Positions 45,240 to 50,608 of a stretch of 50,608 nucleotides of DNA are shown piece by piece. A program made the translations under genes and the position numbers. Positions within the stretch are counted from its first letter, which is position 1. Each line of letters opens with the position of its first letter. The notes beneath the pieces were generated by a model, which did not search any database, had not been told where the DNA came from, and was given only the letters and a program-made list of their open reading frames with translations. The stretch comes from a virus, in IMG/VR virus record IMGVR_UViG_3300048597_000651, positions 1-50,608 of that record; one strand, 5' to 3'.

Positions 45240-45728
45240 ACAACTTACCGATCCGTAATCGCACCAGCACGGTCGCGCCAGAGCGCACCGCTGCACGCAT
45301 TGAGGAGATGCTCGCGAAGGCCGGCGCATCCGACATTCGCAAACGCTACGAGAACAGCGAGCTGCGCGGCATCGACTTCATCATCCCGACAGAGCAGGGT
45401 GAGATGTCGTTCCGCATGCCAGTGGACACGGGGGGCCGCTTATCAGGTGCTCTATGACGAGCGACGCAAGCGCAGGCTGTCCACGACGCTAGTACAGCAG
45501 AAGTCTCTGCGCGAGCAGGCCAGGCGCACGGCGTGGAAGCTGGCGCAGGAGTGGCTGGAAATTCAACTCGCGATGGTCGCCATGCAGCAAGCCGAGATCG
45601 TGCAGGTGCTGCTGCCGTATGCCGTGCGCGGCGATCAAACGTTCTTTCAGGCGTTCAAGCGTGCCGGTTATGCCGGCCTGCTGGCCGCGCCGAAGGATGA
45701 CGCCGGCGATGTGATTGATGCGGGGTAG
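45236..45728 (+). pseudogene. Phage protein split by a G6 frameshift
   Basis: The first frame (MNNLPIRNRTSTVAPERTAA ... MPVDTGG) stops at 45457. The continuation AAYQVLYDERRKRRLSTTLV ... LLPYAVRGDQTFFQAF is in another frame up to 45728 and has no start of its own nearby. Removing one G from the six at 45430-45435 joins them as PVDTGAAYQVLY, an ordinary protein of about 163 residues resembling a widespread phage family. So this is a frameshift mutation or a base-call error at a homopolymer. The family function is unknown. Confidence 0.65.
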
Positions 45729-45732
45729 GGCG

Positions 45733-45942
45733 ATGAAAGCGCGCATTGTCTACATCAAGGTCTTTGATTGCCGGCTCTTGATTGCCGGCGCAATTGTGAT
45801 CGTGCGCCGCAGCGACGGCACGAGCCGGCGCTATGCCACCTATCCGCGCTGGCGTTTATCCACCAGTCACGCCAAGGGAATATCCAGCGCCTCCGTGGAT
45901 CGCGCGATAAAAGCCAGCGACGCCGGCCCGAGTATTGCTTAA
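45733..45942 (+). CDS. Small basic protein, 69 aa
   Basis: The ATG at 45733 follows GGGTAGGG. The protein MKARIVYIKVFDCRLLIAGA... is beta-rich at first, then basic (VRRSDGTSRRYATYPRWRLS). Just upstream of the tyrosine recombinase, it might be an excisionase-like accessory factor, but no HTH is clear. Confidence 0.5.
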   Translation: MKARIVYIKVFDCRLLIAGAIVIVRRSDGTSRRYATYPRWRLSTSHAKGISSASVDRAIKASDAGPSIA

Positions 45943-45965
45943 TTTAAGTCCAGTTAAAGGAAGTA

Positions 45966-46919
45966 ATGAGTAAAGAACTGGTTGTTTCCACCCAGAAGAC
46001 TGACTATCAGGCCGCCAATGCTTACCTGATGTCGCTCAGCATCACCGGCCGCGGCAGCATGGAGTCGTCGCTGCGATTGGTGGCGCGTGTGATGGGCGCT
46101 GAAGATTACACGCGGGTCAATTGGGCATCGCTCAACGCCGCCAACGTGCAAGCGCTGGTGTCGAAAATTCGAGAGACACCCACCGAGCGCGGCACGGCGC
46201 GCTCACCCAACAGCGTGCATACCGTCCTCAATGCGCTCAAGGGCGTCGCGAAGGCCGCTTGGCGTCGCAACACGATCAACACCGACACATGGGAGCGCAT
46301 CCGTGATCTGAAAGCGCCACGCGGTTCGCGTCTGCCGGCTGGCCGTGACATTGCGCCCATCGAGCGCGCCGTGCTCATTTCCTCAGCCGTCGAAGATGAT
46401 CGCGCCGCCGGCGTCCGCGATGCCGCGATCATAGCTATGCTGATGGCGACGGGCATGCGCCGCGCCGAGTTGGTCGCACTCGCACTAGAAGACATCGAGA
46501 TGGCGACCGGCAAGATCACCATCATCGGCAAGGGCAACAAGGAACGCACCACCTATCTGGGTGATGAGACGATGCAGGCGCTGCGCGACTGGCTCCATGT
46601 GCGCGGCATGGACGCCGGCCCGTTGTTCTGCGCGATCACGAAAGGCGGCGCATTGCAGCGCGACCGCCACATGAGTCCTACCGCGCTGCACTACATCATT
46701 CAGCGCCGCGTGGACAGCGCCGGCCTGAGCAAGATGACCGCGCATGATTTCCGGCGCACACTCGCCGGCGATCTGCTCGACGAGAACATCGACATCTCCA
46801 CCGTCGGCGAGATGCTGGGTCATTCAGACCCGAAGACGACGAAGAAATATGACCGGCGCGGCGAGCGTGCAAAGCGACGGGCGGCCACGCACGTGCATGT
46901 GCCATACAAGCGAGGTTAA
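45966..46919 (+). CDS. Tyrosine recombinase (phage integrase family), 317 aa
   Basis: AAGGAAGTA precedes the ATG. The catalytic set is visible: Arg165 in ATGMRRAELVAL, Lys189 in IIGKGNKERT, His260 and Arg263 in TAHDFRRTLAG, His286 in MLGHSDPKTT, and Tyr295 in KKYDRR. The N-terminal core-binding domain covers residues 10-115. A second, serine-type recombinase lies at the right end, so this enzyme may instead resolve dimers or concatemers, or promote another inversion or excision reaction. Confidence 0.88.
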   Translation: MSKELVVSTQKTDYQAANAYLMSLSITGRGSMESSLRLVARVMGAEDYTRVNWASLNAANVQALVSKIRETPTERGTARSPNSVHTVLNALKGVAKAAWRRNTINTDTWERIRDLKAPRGSRLPAGRDIAPIERAVLISSAVEDDRAAGVRDAAIIAMLMATGMRRAELVALALEDIEMATGKITIIGKGNKERTTYLGDETMQALRDWLHVRGMDAGPLFCAITKGGALQRDRHMSPTALHYIIQRRVDSAGLSKMTAHDFRRTLAGDLLDENIDISTVGEMLGHSDPKTTKKYDRRGERAKRRAATHVHVPYKRG

Positions 46920-46921
46920 TC

Positions 46922-47479
46922 ATGCCAATGAAAGACAACAAGATGACACAGGTAATCAGTGAGTTCTTCAAATCAATGGTTGAAGCCATGGGTGTAGACA
47001 GTTGGAATTTTGGCTTGCCGGTGATTACACGAAATATCTATGATCTTTCGTTACACAAATACATTCTCACAAAAGAGGAAGCCAAAATTGTGTATGAAAG
47101 TCATCTGGCTTTCTATGATCTTGTCGGCGAAGAATCAATCAAGCGTTACAACGAAGCAGTGTTTGCATTCCACGACGATCCCTTGCAGGCTGGATTCGAG
47201 CAGCAAAAGTTTGAAACTGGAGCATGGGTATACGTGATTGGAACACCAGAAGGCGAATACAAGATCGGCTGGTCTATCGCCCCAGAGAAACGTATTGAGC
47301 AAGTCACTGCTCCATCTCACGGCAAGAAGGAGTTGCTTCACGTGATTCGCTGTGCGAACGCTGCAAGAACCGAAAACATTCTTCATCAAACATTTCACCA
47401 CAAACGTATTGAAAGAGAATGGTTCAGATTGACTCCAGAAGATGTGGCATGGCTGAAATCCATTTCGGAGTGGCCGTAG
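46922..47479 (+). CDS. GIY-YIG-like (T5orf172/MUG113-type) nuclease, 185 aa
   Basis: Residues 95-180 match the T5orf172 form of the GIY-YIG fold: AWVYVIGTPEGEYKIGWSIA, PEKRIEQVTAPSHG, ENILHQTFHHKRIEREWFRL (catalytic Glu in TEN; EWF end motif). The N-terminal half is helical. The gene is noticeably AT-richer than its neighbours and holds no GCCGGC, so it was probably acquired from elsewhere. Such enzymes can be homing or accessory nucleases. Confidence 0.72.
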   Translation: MPMKDNKMTQVISEFFKSMVEAMGVDSWNFGLPVITRNIYDLSLHKYILTKEEAKIVYESHLAFYDLVGEESIKRYNEAVFAFHDDPLQAGFEQQKFETGAWVYVIGTPEGEYKIGWSIAPEKRIEQVTAPSHGKKELLHVIRCANAARTENILHQTFHHKRIEREWFRLTPEDVAWLKSISEWP

Positions 47480-47488
47480 GAGGTAGTA

Positions 47489-48055
47489 ATGTCGAGAGGC
47501 AAATTTGAGTATCAATGGTCACCGTTCGTGAATGCGCCGAAGCACACGATCAGCAACGAGCACCTGGTGTGCTGCACGCAAGCCGGCAACCTGCATCTGT
47601 GCCGGTTCGAGAATGAGCAGTTCGTCACGCTGGCCGGCGAGCCTATTAAGAACGTGGCCGTGTATCAAAATGACGAATCGCTGGCAAACGCGCTCAGAAT
47701 GGTTCTGTCTGATAGGTTTGCCCCGCCTCAGTTCTCTGAGCCAGCGAGTTGCGTGAAACAGACAACGCCTTCGCCGGCTTTGGCCGCGCTGTCATGGAAT
47801 GGATTCTCGACTACCCCGACTGGTGGGACGATGAGTTTAGCGAAGACATCATGCCTCTTGCCGAGAAATTCGGGCTGGCTGAACGCGTGCCATACAACCC
47901 CGAAATTCACGGCGAAGGTGTTGATGCGGGAACTGACGATGAGATTTGGTGGATTGATCGTGAGAAGTGGCCGGCGACCGACGACACGATTGCTAGACTC
48001 CACGCCGACATCGAGCGCATCACCGCAGAGCGCGATGCGTTGCAGGCGCGCCTGA
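47489..48055 (+). CDS. Uncharacterised protein, C-terminal reading uncertain
   Basis: GGAGG lies upstream. The first 85-90 residues (MSRGKFEYQWSPFVNAPKHT ... AVYQNDESLANALRMVLSDR) look genuine. From about 47749 the frame runs over the clearly real next gene and gives an unlikely Thr/Pro-rich end, so the true protein is probably shorter or joined to the next frame as SEPASELRETDNAF by a frameshift. No recognised family. Confidence 0.45.
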   Translation: MSRGKFEYQWSPFVNAPKHTISNEHLVCCTQAGNLHLCRFENEQFVTLAGEPIKNVAVYQNDESLANALRMVLSDRFAPPQFSEPASCVKQTTPSPALAALSWNGFSTTPTGGTMSLAKTSCLLPRNSGWLNACHTTPKFTAKVLMRELTMRFGGLIVRSGRRPTTRLLDSTPTSSASPQSAMRCRRA

Positions 48056-48081
48056 GCAAACTGGAGGATGACGGCAAGTGA
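47749..48081 (+). CDS. Acidic uncharacterised phage protein, 110 aa (TTG start or continuation)
   Basis: The segment AGFGRAVMEWILDYPDWWDD, EFSEDIMPLAEKFGLAERVP and DEIWWIDREKWPA is typical of a phage protein family of unknown function, followed by a coiled coil (IARLHADIERITAERDALQA). It can begin at TTG 47749 or be the second half of the preceding frame. It ends in an overlap with the HNH gene start (GTGA). Confidence 0.6.
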   Translation: MRETDNAFAGFGRAVMEWILDYPDWWDDEFSEDIMPLAEKFGLAERVPYNPEIHGEGVDAGTDDEIWWIDREKWPATDDTIARLHADIERITAERDALQARLSKLEDDGK

Positions 48082-48518
48082 ACCCCACCCTGTTTGATGA
48101 TCCGAACTCTGAATATGAGCCGAGAGTGCAAACATTCGACGAAAGATATCGTCGCTACATCAACTCGTCTCAATGGAAGAAGAAACGGCAAGAGGCTATT
48201 GCTCGCGCCGGCAATCAATGCCATGTGTGCGGCGTGTATGGCACACGCTACACAAGGCTGGAAGTTCATCACAAAACGTATGAGCGGTTCGAGCATGAAT
48301 TGCCAGACGACCTCGAAGTGGTGTGCAGCGAGTGCCATCGCGAGCAAGACCGCAAACGCGCGAAAGAGTCACAGCGCCGTGCCCGTTACGCGCTGGAGGA
48401 CGCGCAGCTAGATGGATGGGCGTCGAAAGTGTATGGGCATGATTGGCGCGAATTACACAACCCAGACATGATCGAAGAAAGGTTCTATGAGTGGCTTGAA
48501 CGCAGAGGTGATACATGA
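48078..48518 (+). CDS. HNH endonuclease, 146 aa (GTG start)
   Basis: The HNH module reads QCHVCGVYGTRYTRLEVHHKTYE (Cys pair, then HH) and LEVVCSECHREQDRKR (second Cys pair and His), a zinc-bound beta-beta-alpha metal finger. Length is normal for small phage HNH enzymes. HNH genes often act in DNA packaging, but here it lies among early genes, so a recombination or homing role is also possible. Confidence 0.82.
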   Translation: MNPTLFDDPNSEYEPRVQTFDERYRRYINSSQWKKKRQEAIARAGNQCHVCGVYGTRYTRLEVHHKTYERFEHELPDDLEVVCSECHREQDRKRAKESQRRARYALEDAQLDGWASKVYGHDWRELHNPDMIEERFYEWLERRGDT

Positions 48519-48736
48519 CCAAACTCGGCAATGACATCATCAACGCCACGCTCGGCAATGCGCAGACGCTCTTGCTCGTGCCGGCGTCATGCCGCCCCAC
48601 CCTCACGCTCACCCGCGCCGACGGCTCCACGGAGGTGCGCGAGTTGGGTGACGTGGCGCTGGTGCCGGTGATCGACATGCCGGCGGCCATTGACGACCTC
48701 ACCGAAATCAAGGAGGACAACCATGCGCGTGAGTGA
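48515..48736 (+). CDS. Small beta-rich protein, 73 aa
   Basis: ATGA overlap with the HNH gene. The sequence TLGNAQTLLLVPASCRPTLT, VRELGDVALVPVIDMPAAID has alternating hydrophobic residues of a small beta sheet. Not recognised. Confidence 0.5.
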   Translation: MTKLGNDIINATLGNAQTLLLVPASCRPTLTLTRADGSTEVRELGDVALVPVIDMPAAIDDLTEIKEDNHARE

Positions 48737-48929
48737 ACTGGTGGCGCGTTACCTTCCCACGGGGACGTTCCGCAACCCGCAAACAGCCGCAGGGGTGGTT
48801 GACAATCCGTCAAGCCTTCTACAATACGACCAGTATTTCGTCATGTTCGTCGAAGCCTTCGTGCCATGGGCATTAAACGAGTTGCAGAAGAGCAGCCCCC
48901 CACTATCAATAACGCCGGCTGGCCGTTAG
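48723..48929 (+). CDS. Small protein upstream of the serine recombinase, 68 aa
   Basis: MRVSELVARYLPTGTFRNPQ... with FVMFVEAFVPWALNELQKSS. It overlaps both the previous gene and the recombinase start, indicating coupled translation. It is too short to classify; a directionality factor is conceivable because of the position, but no helix-turn-helix is visible. Confidence 0.45.
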   Translation: MRVSELVARYLPTGTFRNPQTAAGVVDNPSSLLQYDQYFVMFVEAFVPWALNELQKSSPPLSITPAGR

Positions 48930-50608
48930 CCGGCGGCTACTACCGCAAGTCGCAGGTATTCGGCGAAGAGGATCGCGTCAGCACCGCACGTCAGCGCGAA
49001 GCGATCCTGCGCGAAGGCGAGCGCACCGGACACAACATCGAATGGTGGTGCGATGAGGAAGGCCATCGCTCAGGCCGGCACGATCACACGCGGCCAGGCT
49101 ACATGCAGTTCAAGCGCCGGCTTATTTCCGGCGCATATCGCACGGTCATCTTCTATCGTCTTGACCGCGCCAACCGCTCGATCAAAGAGACGATCTGGCT
49201 GGTCGAACACTGCCAGAAGGCCGGCGTGCGCCTCATCATCATCCGCGACGGCTTCGACTCTGCCCGTGACGGCTGGCAGGCGCGCGCGATTCGCCGGCTG
49301 TATCACGACGCGGTTGACAATCAGGGCGAAGCCGACGATGCCGCCGACCGGATGCGTGATGCGATCCGGCACGCGAAATCGAAGGGCATTCCGTGGGGCA
49401 CGACGCCGAAAGGGCTGCTGCGCGTCGGCATCGGCTCACAGGCGCGCTGGGTGAAGCGCGCAGCGCATGAGCCTCGCTCAAAACGCCAAACTGACAATAG
49501 CGCCGGCGACGTGCGCACGTGGCTGACGCTGTTTGCGACGCACTCATATCAGGCGACCGCCGACGAAGCCAACCGGCGCGGCATGCGCTGGTACGATCGC
49601 GACGGCCTGCCCACCCCGCTCACGCCTGAGCGCATCCGCCAGATCGCCGGCAACCTGCTGACCTACTGCGGCTACGTCATGCCGGCAGCCGGCCACTCTA
49701 AAGCGCGACTGGTGAAGCTGGACGGATCGGGCAGCCTGCTCGACCAATTCGCGCGCGCTTACGACGCCGTGCGCACGGATCACATCGAGCCGATTCTTGA
49801 TCCTGTGGCCGATGCACGCCTGATCGAGCGCATCATCACCAAGCGCCGCAATGCGCAGGGCGCGCTGGATGATCGTGGCCGGCGCGCAAAGAAACGCTGT
49901 GGCATCCTCACGCCGGCGCTGTTCTGGAAACGCGACGACGGCCGGCTGATAAAACTGCGGTCACACGACAACAACGGCACGCACTACTACATCACCCGCG
50001 TCAGGCCGCAGATGAGCTGGCACGCGGAAGCCGTTGAGGACATGCTGCTGGAGCAACTGCGCGGTGTGACGTTCCCGCCGGCGGCGCGCGATGCGCTGCG
50101 CCGGATCATCGCCGCGCAACACGACGACGCCAAACACGCAGAGGCGCAGACCAGTGTCACCCGCGCGCGCAACCGGCTGATTGCGATTGATGAAATGCGT
50201 GTCGAACTGAAGGCGAGACGGGCCGGCGGCGAGATCGACGCGAATCGCTACGCAGAGGACGACGCGCGCTACAGGCAAATGCAGCACGACGCCGAGTTGC
50301 AGCTCTTTCAGGCGCAGCGCGTGCTATCGAGCGCCGGCGACATAGACCAGGTGATTAAGCTGTTGAGCGATCTGGGTGAGGGCATCAGCCGGCTCACGCC
50401 GGAGATGAAGCGCCAGGCCCTGCAGGGGCTGTTCGCAAAGAAGATCATCAGCACCGCCGGCGAGATTGTGCGGCTGGAGCCTCAAGCGTGGATTGCGCAG
50501 CCCTTTGGCGAGCTGGTGTGGGCGTGGCGACATTCGCACCCCGCCCACAATGCTGGAGATATACCAAATGTGACCCCTACGGGACTCGAACCCGTGTTTA
50601 AGCCTTGA
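48866..50608 (+). CDS. Large serine recombinase (integrase), 580 aa
   Basis: The N-terminal resolvase domain has YYRKSQ (catalytic Ser29), VSTARQREAI and TVIFYRLDRANRS with the conserved Arg. A recombinase domain follows (KGIPWGTTPKGLLRVGI and PLTPERIRQIAGNLLTYCGY). Then come a region without the usual Cys zinc ribbon and a coiled coil (RNRLIAIDEMRVELKARRAG). The last residues, VTPTGLEPVFKP, are encoded by the 3' part of a tRNA gene on the other strand, so the stop lies within the attachment site. It should integrate the phage into that tRNA gene. The start (ATG 48866) overlaps the previous gene. Confidence 0.88.
   Translation: MGIKRVAEEQPPTINNAGWPLAGGYYRKSQVFGEEDRVSTARQREAILREGERTGHNIEWWCDEEGHRSGRHDHTRPGYMQFKRRLISGAYRTVIFYRLDRANRSIKETIWLVEHCQKAGVRLIIIRDGFDSARDGWQARAIRRLYHDAVDNQGEADDAADRMRDAIRHAKSKGIPWGTTPKGLLRVGIGSQARWVKRAAHEPRSKRQTDNSAGDVRTWLTLFATHSYQATADEANRRGMRWYDRDGLPTPLTPERIRQIAGNLLTYCGYVMPAAGHSKARLVKLDGSGSLLDQFARAYDAVRTDHIEPILDPVADARLIERIITKRRNAQGALDDRGRRAKKRCGILTPALFWKRDDGRLIKLRSHDNNGTHYYITRVRPQMSWHAEAVEDMLLEQLRGVTFPPAARDALRRIIAAQHDDAKHAEAQTSVTRARNRLIAIDEMRVELKARRAGGEIDANRYAEDDARYRQMQHDAELQLFQAQRVLSSAGDIDQVIKLLSDLGEGISRLTPEMKRQALQGLFAKKIISTAGEIVRLEPQAWIAQPFGELVWAWRHSHPAHNAGDIPNVTPTGLEPVFKP
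50571..50608 (-). tRNA. 3' part of a tRNA gene, presumed attachment-site core
   Basis: Read on the minus strand, ACGGG-TTCGAGT-CCCGT (50595-50579) is a T-arm with the standard TTCGA loop, followed by the acceptor strand AGGGGTC (50578-50572) and the discriminator A at 50571. CCA is not encoded. The 5' part, with the anticodon, lies beyond the right edge, so the isotype cannot be given. The overlap with the recombinase gene marks attR (or the attP core). Confidence 0.75.

Noticed and set aside
45430-45435. Programmed -1 frameshift at the G6 run
   Set aside because: The continuing frame is +1 relative to the first frame, so a -1 slip would not reach it. A base insertion explains it better.
1-50608. 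Whether the window is a complete circular phage genome
   Set aside because: Joining the ends does not continue the cut fibre gene in a protein-like way, and the right end lies in a tRNA gene. It looks like part of an integrated element.

Overview
The window reads as most of a temperate siphovirus (tailed phage with a long, non-contractile tail) integrated in a GC-rich bacterium, probably a member of the Chloroflexota. The host call is an inference. It rests on a lipoprotein (32587-33117) with the EVTRIVEATRIVPATV type of repeat common in Chloroflexota lipoproteins, on two secreted or membrane proteins carrying FLPVVRR / YLPIVQR stretches, and on a dockerin-like secreted protein. The hexamer GCCGGC is very frequent throughout (about one per 100-150 bp by eye), except in a few AT-richer insertions.

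Layout. (1) 1-20 kb, minus strand: the head-tail module, transcribed right to left: terS, terL, a portal fused to a MuF domain, two small genes, protease/scaffold, HK97-fold major capsid protein, neck proteins, a GT4 glycosyltransferase, major tail protein, tail chaperones joined by a programmed -1 frameshift, tape measure, Dit-like and Tal-like tail-tip proteins, and a tail-fibre gene cut by the left edge. (2) 20.2-27.3 kb, minus strand: virion accessory/fibre genes, a dockerin protein, three small membrane proteins (holin candidates), a C39-like peptidase and an SH3/TIM-barrel protein, which look like a lysis and host-surface cassette. (3) 27.4-30.2 kb: a short plus-strand operon behind a strong promoter with a palindromic operator, ending in a perfect bidirectional terminator. 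(4) 30.3-35.7 kb, minus strand: a replication and membrane operon. Its initiator-like gene (34081-35142) contains 11 copies of a 9-bp iteron in both orientations, and a predicted antisense RNA (35220-35302, plus strand) lies opposite its leader. (5) 35.8-38.2 kb, minus strand: lysogenic-conversion candidates (membrane and secreted proteins, and an AT-rich trypsin-like protease with a small partner gene). (6) 38.3-38.9 kb: XRE repressor and early promoter. (7) 38.9-50.6 kb, plus strand: many small overlapping early genes, including an ASCH protein, a RuvB-like ATPase, a tyrosine recombinase, GIY-YIG and HNH nucleases, and a large serine recombinase. The serine recombinase gene ends inside the 3' part of a tRNA gene, which is the presumed attachment site.

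How it fits together: the serine recombinase integrates the element at the tRNA, the XRE repressor holds the early promoter, and the iteron/antisense-RNA region would control replication. The late genes form one long leftward unit interrupted by strong hairpins, which suggests read-through control. The least ordinary parts are the iteron plus antisense-RNA replicon, the tRNA-encoded recombinase C-terminus, the trypsin-like protease pair, and the operator shared by 20.0 and 27.9 kb. All function calls are from reading motifs and gene order; no database search was done.
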